Positions 54,601-64,000 of a stretch of 64,000 nucleotides of DNA are shown here, in pieces. Source of the stretch: Trochalopteron elliotii (Eukaryota; Chordata; Aves; Passeriformes; Leiothrichidae). Where the stretch lies: contig JANPWX010000080.1 of assembly GCA_024734555.1 (NCBI GenBank), positions 830,263 through 894,262 on the forward strand. The letters run 5' to 3'. How positions within the stretch are numbered: position 1 is the stretch's first letter; each line of letters begins with the position of its first letter. Below the pieces are notes generated by a model, which was not told where the DNA came from, did not search any database, and worked only from the letters and a program-made list of their open reading frames with translations. The position numbers and the translations under genes were made by a program.

Positions 54601-57262
54601 AAAAACTATGCACTCGGGTCTTGGAACAGCAAGCAAGACTTCACTTACGTATCCTCAGTCAATCCTAACAAAAAAAGCTCCCCAACATAGTTGAAAATAG
54701 TTTCAAAATAATAGTGAAGATTTCAACTAACTTACTGTGTGTTCTAATAACCATGTACTTGCTTTAGACTTGTTTGTATTGTTTAATAGAATCAGTTACA
54801 GGTAAGAGTTAGTGTCTCACATACCTTGTTGTACATATAGCAGTTCCAGAACATAGTTTTAAAGTCTTCAATACATTCTGCAGCTCTTGTGTAGTAATTG
54901 TGTTCCAGACGCTTTTTTATGGTGCCCAAGTCCATAGGTTTTTTAATGATAGTGTAATAATCCTGTGGTATTGAAAGACTAAGTCACCAAACATATCTCC
55001 ATATCAGGACAAAGATTTTTACACATTTAGTTATGAAAGCCAAACTGCAAGAGAGAATTTCATTATATCAGAAGTGGCATTTCATTTAAAGGAAAACTTT
55101 CCCCTATAGTCATAGGTACCAAAAATGAAGGTGTTCAGGAAATCTTCACCTTATATTTTTTCCTTGTTCTTCCCTGTAACATACATCATTCAAAGCCCCC
55201 AAGAATATTTATTTCAATAGGCTCCAGAGCTCTATTGGTAATAGTACTTACTAAAAGTATATGCACTTCTCATTTGTTATGTCAAAGCCATTTACACAAA
55301 GCAGCACTCCACTTTACAGAACAGAGGAAAAAGAAGCCAAACTTCAGCAAAGCCTCAGTCACTAACAAAAAGAAGCTGCCAAGTTCATAATTGCTGTCCA
55401 AATACTTTATCCTGGCCATATTGGCTCTCCTCTTAGGGTTGGCTTAGTGAAGAAGTGGCAATATGACTGAAAGGCAGCTGGAATGGGAACTGTCATGATT
55501 ATTTTAGTAGCATTGCTAAAACTTTGTGAATGAGACCGTGAGGCTGTTTCCCTGATGGTGCATTTGAGACACTGGAATGGAAATATCTCCACTAATTCAC
55601 ATATACATTGTAACATATACATAGTAATTGTACAAAGTAACTACTTCTAGAGCGTTCTATGGCTATCCTAACAATCTGTTTTGGTGAAACAGAAAAGCTA
55701 AATACATCAGAGTGCAGGCTATTTAACTTATCAAAAAAATTGCAATTAATAATTAAGTATTGTCCATTCTGCATCTTCTAACATTTGGAGGAGAAATGCA
55801 AAGGGGAAAAATACTTTTATTCTCCTTGCCACGGAGCCAGACATTTACTTGTTACTGTGTAATGGCTGAACACACTCTGAGAAGTCAAGAGGCTGCCTTA
55901 GAAATCCAGAGAGGCAGAACTGGCCTGAAGCCAGCTGCAAATGTTGCCACAACTCTGATGGAATGCCCCTTAATATTAACCTTAACTGACAGCTACTTCC
56001 AAGAAGGAGAAAGGGTAAGAAAAGACACAGAGAGATAGTCACTTTGACCGTGCGTTTGTATGAACTTACCAAATGAGTTTATCACAAGAAACAGCCAAAG
56101 AAAAAGGCTTTTGTCTGCTCTAAACAGAACCAGTGAATTAGTAGAATTATTCTTGAAATTTTGTGAGAAATAAATACCGATGCTTAAGCTGTTGAAGGGG
56201 GAAAAAAATAATCCAAGGGAACGAATAATGGTTTTATTTAACACCTTTCTACTTATCTACCAAGAGCGGTATCTTCCAGGTAATCTGAAATAGCACTGTG
56301 CCAGTCACCTATGTTTTCATTTGACTGAAAAACATCCAAAACTGGAGTCTAAAAATACCTGGATGAAAACTACATGTCACAAGACATTATAGTCATGTAC
56401 TTTGTTATAATTAAATTGTAGCACAAATGGCATGCACACAGCAGAACAGAAAACAAATTTAAGCATCATATCTTCTATTTCATGGGAGGATGCTCTTCCA
56501 CTATGGTGTGATGAGAACTATAGGTTTTAATTTCCCTATTTTTGCAGGGACATTTATTTCCTCCAGAAACTTCAGAGCAAAATTATTTGAAATTAATAGG
56601 AGTAATTAATTAATAGGAGTAATGACTTCTCTGCAACAAAATAATTCCAGGTTTGCCTGTTTACTTCAGGGTCACTCAGATCTGATTTTTCATCATAAAA
56701 TATTTGACATTAAGGCTGCCTAGTATTAAAAAAATACTCAAAGACAAAAGAAAATACTCATCATATGCAGTGTCAATATGTCTAAACCAGAAGATAAGTC
56801 TAAACACCAATATACAGAAGCTCTAAGGGGCCTGTTTAAGCATTATTATTATCCCTTAGAAATACTGATTTACTAGTTTCAGATCAGAAAAGTGAGCAAA
56901 ATGCAGCATTTCTTTAGAAAGAAAACACCTTTCTTGTAGGCTTGGATTAATGACAGCACTTCAATAGCAAAAAGAGTCTTCCATAATCTGTTGAATTAGA
57001 AACAAAAACCTGTTAAACATTAATTCAGATAATTTACATATTAATACCCCAGTTCCAAAATGGTTCTTACAGGCAGATTCAGTGCTGCTGCATCTACAGG
57101 CTGGTGAAACGGCCAGGAAAAGTTGTGTCTCCACATGGCTCTCATGACCACCCTCTGTAAGTACTGAAGCTGGTTTGTTTGACATCCACCACTTCTGTTA
57201 TTTATGTATTCTGGTGGAGGGGGGTTAACAATAATGGAACAGTGCTGGCTTTGTACAGACAT
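36576..57262 (-). CDS. BRDT: BRDT, bromodomain testis-specific protein (19 coding exons)
   Basis: BET-family chromatin reader of the germ line. Nineteen exons join in one frame: 3048 nt, 1015 codons plus TGA (human BRDT 947). Domains: BD1 about 27-140 (shelf WPF at 50-52, acetyl-lysine Asn about 109 in NCYMYN); KRKADTTTP motif about 217; BD2 about 281-395 (WPF about 305, Asn about 364 in SCYKRN); acidic Ser segment about 408-435; lysine-rich segment about 460-500; ET domain about 526-596; Ser-rich tract about 648-680; divergent 681-870; coiled, basic C-terminus ending in the P-TEFb-type motif ([15 protein letters not shown] ... [11 protein letters not shown]). Family role: BD1 binds diacetylated H4 in spermatocytes and spermatids to drive meiotic and post-meiotic transcription and chromatin compaction. 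Oddity: the BD2 ZA loop is degenerate although every junction and phase is intact, so this is not a simple pseudogene. Confidence 0.95.
37357..37516 (-). CDS. BRDT: BRDT coding exon 18
   Basis: 160 nt. [20 protein letters not shown], then [20 protein letters not shown] and QERRRKEA, the basic coiled segment next to the C-terminal motif. Acceptor TCTTTAAAG, donor GTAAGT. Confidence 0.9.
38505..38600. repeat. (CAAA)n-like A/C-rich low-complexity tract
   Basis: Repeated CAAA/CAAAC units interrupted by CCACTCCCC-type spacers, in the BRDT intron between exons 17 and 18. It gives spurious open frames on both strands. Confidence 0.8.
38853..39070 (-). CDS. BRDT: BRDT coding exon 17
   Basis: 218 nt. 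[18 protein letters not shown], then [14 protein letters not shown], matching human DSWKSLGK...LFNQFRKAAI. Followed by a helical, charged segment ending ENKKFVTTS. Acceptor TAACTTCAG, donor GTAAGT, ends in phase 2. Confidence 0.9.
40091..40164 (-). CDS. BRDT: BRDT coding exon 16
   Basis: 74 nt. [20 protein letters not shown], then LPRK. Acceptor TTCCATCAG, donor GTAAGT. Phase-compatible on both sides. Confidence 0.75.
41915..42056 (-). CDS. BRDT: BRDT coding exon 15
   Basis: 142 nt. [20 protein letters not shown], then [16 protein letters not shown] and [10 protein letters not shown]. Acceptor CTCTTCTAG, donor GTATGT, phase 0 to 1. No recognisable domain. Confidence 0.75.
43341..43453 (-). 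CDS. BRDT: BRDT coding exon 14
   Basis: 113 nt. [20 protein letters not shown], then [17 protein letters not shown]. Low-complexity linker, placed by acceptor CTTTCTCAG, donor GTGAAT and compatible phases. Confidence 0.75.
44196..44358 (-). CDS. BRDT: BRDT coding exon 13
   Basis: 163 nt. [20 protein letters not shown], then [19 protein letters not shown]. Resembles the human Q-rich QELEHLQ... region only loosely. Phase 0 start, phase 1 end. Acceptor GTTTACAG, donor GTAACA. Confidence 0.78.
45567..45634 (-). CDS. BRDT: BRDT coding exon 12
   Basis: 68 nt. [20 protein letters not shown] then SK. Divergent from human. Supported by phase compatibility, acceptor GTATTTACAG and donor GTAAAC. Confidence 0.75.
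46497..46622 (-). CDS. BRDT: BRDT coding exon 11 (Ser-rich)
   Basis: 126 nt. [20 protein letters not shown], then [20 protein letters not shown], the characteristic poly-Ser/Asp/Glu tract of BET proteins. Acceptor CTCCTGCAG, donor GTTAGA (non-optimal). Confidence 0.92.
48138..48251 (-). CDS. BRDT: BRDT coding exon 10
   Basis: 114 nt. [20 protein letters not shown], then [18 protein letters not shown]. It matches the human [14 protein letters not shown] segment. Donor GTAATG. Phase 1 at both ends. Confidence 0.92.
48333..48622 (-). CDS. BRDT: BRDT coding exon 9 (ET domain)
   Basis: 290 nt. [20 protein letters not shown], then [54 protein letters not shown] near-complete, strongly conserved extraterminal domain. 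Acceptor TTCCTACAG, donor GTATGT. Confidence 0.96.
48697..48884 (-). CDS. BRDT: BRDT coding exon 8 (basic lysine-rich)
   Basis: 188 nt. [13 protein letters not shown] then a very lysine-rich segment ([18 protein letters not shown] and later [14 protein letters not shown]). This corresponds to the lysine-rich B-region/NLS between BD2 and ET in BET proteins. Ends in phase 2 (AT), completed as Ile in the next exon. Confidence 0.9.
49017..49066. other. Assembly gap (50 N) in BRDT intron 7
   Basis: Exactly 50 N between exons 8 and 7. The right flank has a C run followed by a 12-A run, so homopolymers may have broken the assembly. No coding sequence is affected according to the continuous phase. 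Confidence 0.97.
50046..50234 (-). CDS. BRDT: BRDT coding exon 7 (end of BD2, acidic Ser segment)
   Basis: 189 nt, 63 codons. [15 protein letters not shown], then an acidic phospho-acceptor-like stretch [20 protein letters not shown], then [11 protein letters not shown]. Acceptor CTCTTCAG, donor GTAAGC. Confidence 0.95.
50405..50533 (-). CDS. BRDT: BRDT coding exon 6 (second half of BD2)
   Basis: 129 nt, 43 codons. [20 protein letters not shown], then [20 protein letters not shown]. The acetyl-lysine Asn is kept, but the preceding Tyr of the usual KYN is Arg. Acceptor TCTAG, donor GTGAGT. Confidence 0.95.
51506..51877 (-). CDS. BRDT: BRDT coding exon 5 (first half of BD2)
   Basis: 372 nt, 124 codons. 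[11 protein letters not shown] is the conserved BET motif. BD2 starts [20 protein letters not shown], then WPFIKPVDV. The ZA loop that follows reads [18 protein letters not shown] where BET proteins have an ALGLxxYYDIIKxPMDL-type sequence of equal length; the end, GTIK, is conserved. Acceptor CTTTTTTAG, donor GTAAGC. Confidence 0.94.
52955..53127 (-). CDS. BRDT: BRDT coding exon 4 (linker)
   Basis: 173 nt. Linker between the bromodomains: [13 protein letters not shown], then [20 protein letters not shown] and VSITK. Acceptor AATAACCAG, donor GTAAGT. Phases match on both sides. Poorly conserved, as usual for BET linkers. Confidence 0.88.
53955..54084 (-). CDS. BRDT: BRDT coding exon 3 (end of BD1)
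   Basis: 130 nt. [20 protein letters not shown], then AHMPPEER and a basic stretch GRRKGKKTE. Acceptor TTTTGCAG, donor GTAAGG, ends in phase 1. Confidence 0.95.
54825..54962 (-). CDS. BRDT: BRDT coding exon 2 (BD1 core)
   Basis: 138 nt, 46 codons, phase 0. [20 protein letters not shown], then [20 protein letters not shown]. All pocket residues are canonical, including Tyr of DYY and Asn of MYN. Donor GTATGT. Confidence 0.96.
57071..57262 (-). CDS. BRDT: BRDT coding exon 1 (start codon, BD1)
   Basis: 192 nt from ATG. The N-terminus MSVQSQ...[12 protein letters not shown] matches BET proteins; then [10 protein letters not shown] and the BD1 shelf [19 protein letters not shown]. Donor GTAAGA. 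The start is supported by alignment to the human N-terminus. An AG at 57313 (TTCCCTTCAG) suggests this exon carries about 50 nt of 5'UTR, with an upstream non-coding exon elsewhere. Confidence 0.95.
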
Positions 57263-57312
57263 CTTTAGTGAGTTTGTGCAGGCACTTGTTCAAAGGTCAT
57301 TACTCCTTTAAC
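57263..57312 (-). other. BRDT: Probable BRDT 5'UTR within first coding exon
   Basis: About 50 nt between an acceptor-like TTCCCTTCAG and the start codon. This implies that transcription begins at a further upstream non-coding exon, which I could not place. Confidence 0.45.
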
Positions 57313-60300
57313 CTGAAGGGAACAAAACAGAAGTATTCAGTGAAGATATCTAGAGTTAATGCTGTTCACATGTTCACCTCTGTATGCAGAACATCAATAC
57401 TGTAACTACAGGCATACCTTTGTGTTCTAAGCAAGACATTGATTTTAAAGTGCATATTTGGACATACTGTACCCCTAGAGTCTAGGGATGCATACTAGCT
57501 TTCTCCTAAAAAAATACAACAGCCTGCTTTTCATAAGAGAATGAAGTATTTAATGAGGTGTGAAAGAGGCCATAATAAAGTAGATATCTACTGTAATCAG
57601 CACACTGCTAGGATGGTACATAAGGCCCACTCTTACAACAACTGTAGCATCCCAGCAGATACTGCTGATCACACTTATTTTCATTTGTTTATTTCAGCAT
57701 TCAAATCATACCTCTTCTGTTCTTCAGAGACTGTTCCTGAAGTCTACACCTTAGCTAATAAGAGTGAATGCTAGTTGCACCACCACATATCATTACCTAA
57801 TGCTAATCCCTTCACCAAAGTATCTATCTTAGAAGGAAAAGATCCAGACACACACAGGATTTGCCTCTCCTATAACTGGCCAGCATTAGAAGAAAAGTTC
57901 TGAGGTAGTTTTAAGTACCTCATAACCCTGCCAAGCCCATCATACACTATTTTCAACTATTAGGATACACTGTCATTTTTTTCTGCCAAAACCCCCACCT
58001 AGATGATATCAAATACAAGCTGTTCACCTTCCCCATCCAAAGCTCCAAGGCTAGAAATGGAAGACAAGAGCAAAAGAGCGCAGTTTGAACTTAGCAAAAA
58101 ATCTTACAGCAACCAGCAGAAAAATAACAACAAAGGCAGACAACATAACAGATTCTACACACTAAGAACAATTAATTCTTCAAAGCCCTTTTAACAAATT
58201 TTGTTTAGGTGATTGCCAATAATCACACTGAAGAGTCATAAATAATATTGGACCCTCCTTTAGGTAATTTTATGACGGCTACACAGAACAGAGCACAACC
58301 TTCTTACTGCAGGTACTACCATCTCTTCTTTCAAAAGGACAACTGTCTCCATAAAGACACTCATAAAACAGCATTGCTGTATGTTTAGGACCTCTCTTGG
58401 GATACATGAAACAAATCTTAGTTTTGAAGACAATCCATATAATTATTAGGTGCTGAGAAAATACTGACTTACAGTACTTACCATAACCAACACTAACCAC
58501 TCTTGGGCAATACCAAACTAAACTTCCACCCTCAAAGCAGATCAGCCATCATCTTACCTTAACTTTAGTGAAAGCCACAACTCACTTCCTTCCCTCCCAA
58601 AAGGTGAAGGAGGAAGAGAGCTTTAGAAGGCAGACAGGGTCTTTATAACCTACTCACACCCTCTTCTTATTCTCTAACAATAACACTGTCAAACACCTGC
58701 AACCCTAACTAAAACCTGCCCTATCAATGGTTCTCATATGGGAAGGTACCAACACAAAACAGAAACAGCTGCTAAGGGCTAAAGCACATCAGTTGGTTAT
58801 TGATGACAGACCTGCTCTCTCAGTAGCCAATAAGATGGAGTAGTGGGATGCAGGAAGGGGAGTAGATACTCTTACGTGAATTTTGGTTTGATTTTCTTAC
58901 TTTAACTTCTAAGTTGTAAGTTTATCATGATGGGATTGCTTGTGTTTCATCAATTATCACTGGGTTATAGTATAAGAAGAGTGCATAAATAGTATGTCTG
59001 GTTAGGAGTGGTACAGAATTCATATTTTCCTTCACCCCACAGATTCATTAGTTAAATTAAACCCCAAATCTATTTAGTAAATGCACAGTAGCATAAAAAT
59101 ACGGACTAGATTGTTTCATAATAAATTTCATATGTCATCATTAAAACCACAAATATTTGGAATTTAACCAGCTTATTTTGAATTTTGGCTGTTGACTAGG
59201 CATTTTTTTCTCTCAGTACACCTAAAAAGCTTCATCCTCAGTATGCTTTAGTACAAGGCAGGTCTGCAAAATCAGATTTATATTTAATTTGTTCTTCCAT
59301 TCACGTTTATGCCCCAACTCAGGATCAAAACCTGCTTGGATTCTTATCATGAAAGTAATTAATCTGCATTTTTTTCAATTTCCCTTATTTTTTTTCACCA
59401 ATATGTCCTGGTGACTTTGAGACTGTTGCTTTGAGATTGCCGCATCAACCTCACAAACACATGAAACACAAACAAAATTGAAACCTTGTGATTGAAGAAT
59501 TTGATTTATTTTAATTTATAAGAGTTGAATTCTACTTCACAAAAATATTCACTTATTATATGTTAAAATTAGTGAGAGCGTGTAAAGCACTGCTTCACCT
59601 AGTGAATGCTGTATGACAGGACTCCATCTGGGCAAGTAACAAATACTTCAAGAACCACTGGAAACAGTAACAGGAACTGGAGCTCCCCACAAATAAAATG
59701 TGATTTCAGGAGTCAGCTTTGCATCACAGTAAGACATAGAAATTGAGGTTAATGACTACTGCTTTATGTCTAGGCCAAACATGGCTCTTGGATAGCTCCC
59801 TAAATTTGGAATAACCTACTAATTTCAACATAGTTGCCTTAGGTTTTCATCAGAGTAAACGATAGGAAAGTGTAATTTCCTTATGATGTTTACCTCACTG
59901 TATCATTTTTCTAGATATTTGTAACTTTGTTCATCTGCAACTCTGTGGCAGAGTACTCATGAAAGTTGTACAGGCAGGTACAGGAAATGACAGTGAAAAA
60001 CATTCATCTGTCCCAGAAAGTTGCACTATTCCTGCTTGCTTTCTCACCCATTAGATTGTTCTCACACCCAGAGAAATCTCACACTTCATTCACTCAGGCT
60101 TCAGCTACTGTCCAACCAAGGGGCTATTGCAGAATGATGCCTGACTGGGGACATATTATATCATATCATCACCTGATGCAGCTGGCAACTATCTATTTCT
60201 CTCTCTGAAAATGAATTCCTAAACTCTTTCATTACAACTGAGTCAATTCTTTCTGACATTCAGCTGGTGAGATGCTCCTTGCACCCCTGCTGTGGCTCTC

Positions 60301-63145
60301 CTGTCCTTCACCAGCCTGTGAATAAGTAGCCTCCTCTTCCTTGCTCTCCCTTCTGGCCCTTCAGCTTCTCATCCAAAACAAATGTATCCATCCACCTGCT
60401 CTGCTCCTGCCTGGCCTCATTGTTCATTGGATTGATAAGAGGTATCTCCCCACTCCCTGGATCTTCCAAGTTTTTTCTTTTCCCATAGTTTCTTATTAAT
60501 TACCTCCTCAAAATAATTTCACTGTGGTCAGGCCTTCATTTTTGATGGCCAGCTTGTTTCTGTGCATTCAGAGATCATAATTGGATGTGGATGTGGGGGC
60601 TGCTCTACTTTGAAAGGGAGATATCCATTGAAAACTTCCATTCCTCTGTAAACTGAGCAGGAAAAGAAGCCCACAGTTACTCGGCTTCTCTGTATAGGAC
60701 TTTAATGCATTATTCTGAAAAGATCAAGTATACGTCAGTTCTTTGTCCCATCCCATGACCTTTGGCCATCTTACAGAGAGAATGGAAAAAAAATTTCAAA
60801 CTCCTCTGATGTGGAAAAGGGAACTCTTTTTATTGTGTGTAAAATTAGCAGGATGAAATTCTCAGCATGCTTTTCACAACCAAGGATTTAAATAGCTTGC
60901 CAAGGGAAAATGAATGGCTTGTTCAGTATATTTTTGTACTCCCCAGGATGTTGATACTCAATATCAGCACTAAATTTATGGTTATTAGAACTAACCAGAG
61001 TGCAGAGAACAGAAACAAAACAGTTTACTAAGTCTGATTTTCACCTTTTTATTTTTCCCCATATGATGCCCTTTATATATATTTCAGGAAACAAGCTGTT
61101 CTTTTCTAGGAAGTGCTCTAATGTTTTCCTAGAGCAACAGTACATGATAAAATCCTATGTGTTTGGCCATAAATTAGGGATCTAATTTCTGTTATGCAGT
61201 TATGGTGTGGCCGTGCTGCTGTCATATGATTGAATCCAAACAATGTGAGTGGCTCTTCCATGCATATCAAAGTTTGAGTTCTCCCCATGCTGTCAAGCTC
61301 TTCTTGTGCTGTACTGGAAACTGAGGGTGGAAAAGATGCATCCAAGCCTTGTCTGCTAACTGAATTGAATTCGTTGAATGTCTTGGAGTTGTTCTAGTCC
61401 CTGAGAAAACAGACTTTTTCTAAGCATAATTTGAATTTTTAAATCCTCTTCAGTGGTGGCTTTGTGAAAGCTGAGGTGGCTCTATATTACAGCTGGCTAG
61501 GGTAATGTACTTGCTATTAATTACTGTGCCTCAGATGAAACCTAAGAACTTTTTGAACAGCTTTAACACAGTTGCAAACAATTATGTGTTCATACCCTTC
61601 ATAATCTAAACTAACCCAAAGCAGATCAGACTAAAATGATTTTCAGCAGTCATTTCCAAAAATAAAATTGGCTCAAAGTTATGCTTGAAATGCAAAACTT
61701 GAGGTGATGATTGAGTAGTTACATTTCCAAGGTGTGTGCCTGATTTCTCTGTGAGAGATTATACCCTTGCAGCAGAATTGCATAAATTTATACTTTCACG
61801 AGCTCTTATCCTTTCAAAATCCCACATCATTCACCAGGTACCAATTGGAGATCCTTAAGAAAACACTTGTTTCCTGTTGCACTGTTGCAGTTTTCTGCCA
61901 GTAGATGTCAGCTCAGAACTGGTGAAAGTTTATTTTGCTTGTTTCAAGGTAATTAGAATCAGTGGTTGTGTGGCTTTGGCCTTAACTGTTAAGATCAGAA
62001 TGCATGTTCAGAACATCAGAAAGCATGATGTCACTATTCAGGCATCGAATATATGACATTTGCACAGTGTGACATTTGCACACTTGGTGACATTTGTAAA
62101 GAGAGAATTCAGACTGAATTCACTGTGATTGAAAAAATAAACCCAGGTAGTCAGTTATTAAATTTTAAGGAAAAAAAAATTCAAGATCAGACTCTGATTC
62201 CAAGTTAACTCTGATTCTAGATTATGCAAAGGAGCCAAGGGAAAGGAACCACCATGTTGCAGGGGGTGGTAGTAGTTTGTGACAACTTCTACGCTGCTAG
62301 AAACAAAATTACTGGAGCATTCTGAGGAGTCCCTGCCCCAGTAAACTGGTTATCCCTGTGAGACAATGTGAGGGAGGGATATGTTTGCTGCTGGGATTTT
62401 TTTTCCCCTTTCCTTAGAAATGTAGGACTAGTTCGTATATGTATATGGTCGTAATTTGTATATGTTGCTGGAACAGCATTTGAGAGGCAAACCTTTGGCC
62501 ACTGGTCTTTACAGTAACATGGCACCATACATCCAAGCACCTGCTGAAACAAGAGGAGCTGTACTTCTCTATACACTGTGCAGACAGGTGTTGTAGCACT
62601 GCCTTTGCTTGCTTGACGGCATCTGCTCTGCAGGCAGACAGAAAGACTGATTGCATGTTCTTGGGACATGGCCATGCTTCAGGATGTTCTGTATTTTGTG
62701 AGAAAGCATGGGACAGTCAGTCTTACCTTCAGAAAATTCTGCTTCAGGGATAGAAGCATGCTATTAGTGTATTCCCACAGTTTTGATACTGCTGTAGGTA
62801 TTTCTCCTGAGGACTCTGGAGGTCTGCCCCAGAGATCTGAGTGCCTCAGCCACAGAGCTGTGCTGAATTGATCTGTGGTACAAGGAAAGCTTGCTGTGCC
62901 TTGTGAGGCAGTGACTTTAGCCCACTGTCATATCCTGATGGGTGTGTTTCTGAGCCTTGCCTGCTCAAATCCATGCTTTAGAAGTGGATTGGCTGCTGAC
63001 ACTTGCAGGTGAGTTGTTTATGCCGTGGAGTAGGTATTTGGTGAAATCATTGGCATTTTCTCCTTGAAATGCGGAAGGTGTAGGGCATGGAAGACAGACA
63101 AGCTGCAGTTACTGTGTAATACTGTGAAGGGACCTGGGCTTTGGG
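57313..63145. other. BRDT upstream region, no gene seen
   Basis: About 5.8 kb of mostly AT-rich sequence expected to hold the BRDT promoter and 5' non-coding exon(s). There is no CpG island, which is compatible with a tissue-restricted promoter. In human the next gene is TGFBR3, diverging from BRDT; no TGFBR3 exon is recognised here. Confidence 0.5.
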
Positions 63146-63426
63146 ATCACAGAATCATGCAATGGCTGGGACTGGAAAGGAGCTTAAAGATCACCTGGTT
63201 CCAACCCCTGTGCCATGGGCAGAAACAACTCCTAATAGAGCACATTGCTCAAAGCCCCATTCTATCTGGCCTTGAGCACTGTGAGGGTTGGGACATCTAC
63301 AGTTTCTGTGGCCAGCCTGTTCCAGTGCCTTACCACTCTCACAGTAAAGAATTTTCTCCTAACAGCTAAACTAAATCTCCCCTCTATTAGTTTAAATACC
63401 ATCCCCTCATATCCTCTTGCATTACT
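63146..63426 (-). mobile_element. CR1 LINE, 3' fragment (5'-truncated)
   Basis: On the plus strand it reads as the reverse complement of a CR1 3' end: ATCACAGAATCATGCAATGG, then GGTTCCAACCCC, GCCATGGGCAG, TTGCTCAAAGCCCCA, CCTGTTCCAGTGCC and CACAGTAAAGAATTT. The minus strand retains a decayed ORF2 C-terminal reading (GRFSLAVRRKFFTVRVV, RHWNRLA). The terminal ATTCTGTG-type octamer of CR1 is at the left end. CR1 is the dominant avian LINE, and this copy is heavily 5'-truncated, as is usual. Confidence 0.9.
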
Positions 63427-64000
63427 TGGGATGGGCTGAAGCCATGTTGTTGTAGACATCTGGAAGAATCAATAGTTTTGTTCCTGCATTCAAGGCCAGC
63501 CCTGACACAGTGCAGCTGTGTAGCCTTGGATGGAACTGGGAAGAGAGCAATGTGAGAAAGGGCTGTGAGGAACATCATCATGATCTCCCTCTTTTGGCTC
63601 AGGTCTGTGCCCTTGCCTGAGCTGTGTGGTACTTGTACCCATCCCTGGGCATCCTTGCTAGTCCTGATCCCCAGCTGGCTTCCTGGCTTTACCTGGGACC
63701 TACTTGGTCACCACCAACTTCTCTGACAATCACTGGACTATCAGCTGGCCCTGGTTACTGGCTTGTAGTGTGTTGGCAGACCTTGCCTGGGGCCTTTGGG
63801 ATGGGGACCTTGCTGATGAGGCCACTGTCAGCACTGGCTTTGTGCTTACTCAGCCTGGTGGAGCAGCCAGCTCCTGCTGCTCCCTGACACTAACCTGCTG
63901 CTACCAGGCGATTATCACAGGCTGATTTATCTTCTGCAGATTACAAATCAAAATTTAAAAATACATGTATAAATTAAAATTAAAACTTCTCTTGGCAGTT
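63427..64000. other. Window right edge, unclassified
   Basis: Moderately GC-rich stretch (about 63600-63900) with Trp/Leu-rich open frames on the plus strand that resemble no family known to me. It may be repeat-derived. Confidence 0.4.

Larger units (their letters stand above)
48885..57070. other. BRDT introns 1-7
   Basis: Introns among the 5' exons. AT-rich, with one 50-N gap. Intron 2-3 spacing is short (about 0.7 kb) while intron 1 is 2.1 kb. No recognisable transposon or RNA gene seen. Confidence 0.55.

Noticed and set aside
63262..63459. 65-codon minus-strand frame with an HWNRL motif as a possible gene
   Set aside because: It is the decayed ORF2 C-terminus of the CR1 LINE fragment, not a host gene.

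Overview
This is vertebrate nuclear DNA, almost certainly from a bird. It is AT-rich with GC-rich CpG islands, and its genes are split into short exons with canonical GT/AG junctions. It carries a CR1 LINE fragment, the dominant avian retrotransposon. Exon by exon, three genes can be read, all on the minus strand: BRDT, EPHX4 and BTBD8. This is the same order and relative orientation as the human chromosome 1p22 block, so the window is conserved amniote synteny. It holds no bacterial-type operon, CRISPR array or phage.

Layout from left to right, which is downstream to upstream for these genes. (1) About 0.4-14.3 kb: the 5' part of BTBD8. Coding exons 1-5 cover the first BTB/POZ domain and the start of the second. 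The gene runs off the left edge, and the N-terminus lies in an assembly gap (13912-14310). (2) About 14.3-15.35 kb: a short intergenic stretch. (3) About 15.35-31.75 kb: EPHX4. Exons 2-7 are intact with a complete alpha/beta-hydrolase catalytic set. Exon 1 is missing and probably lies in the gap at 31232-31554, inside the CpG island. (4) About 31.8-36.5 kb: intergenic sequence and the probable BRDT 3'UTR. (5) 36.58-57.26 kb: BRDT, with 19 coding exons reconstructed in a continuous frame (3048 nt, 1015 codons plus stop). It has BD1, BD2, a serine-rich segment, an ET domain and the C-terminal P-TEFb-type motif. (6) About 57.3-64 kb: BRDT upstream/intergenic DNA, with one CR1 3' fragment on the minus strand at about 63.15-63.43 kb.

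The three genes are neighbours by descent and do not form a pathway. BRDT is a germ-cell acetyl-histone reader, EPHX4 a membrane-anchored epoxide-hydrolase-family enzyme, and BTBD8 a BTB protein linked to AP-2/clathrin and synaptic vesicle recycling.

The most notable signal is in BRDT. BD1 is canonical, but BD2 has lost most of the ZA-loop residues that line the acetyl-lysine pocket, while the frame, the splice sites and all other domains are intact. Second is a recent (about 96% identical) 90-bp duplication of the BTBD8 exon-3 acceptor region, which creates a decoy acceptor inside the next intron. Third is a 42-bp perfect AT palindrome beside a second hairpin in EPHX4 intron 1. I found no previously undescribed multi-gene system. 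Family comparisons rest on remembered human proteins, not on a search.
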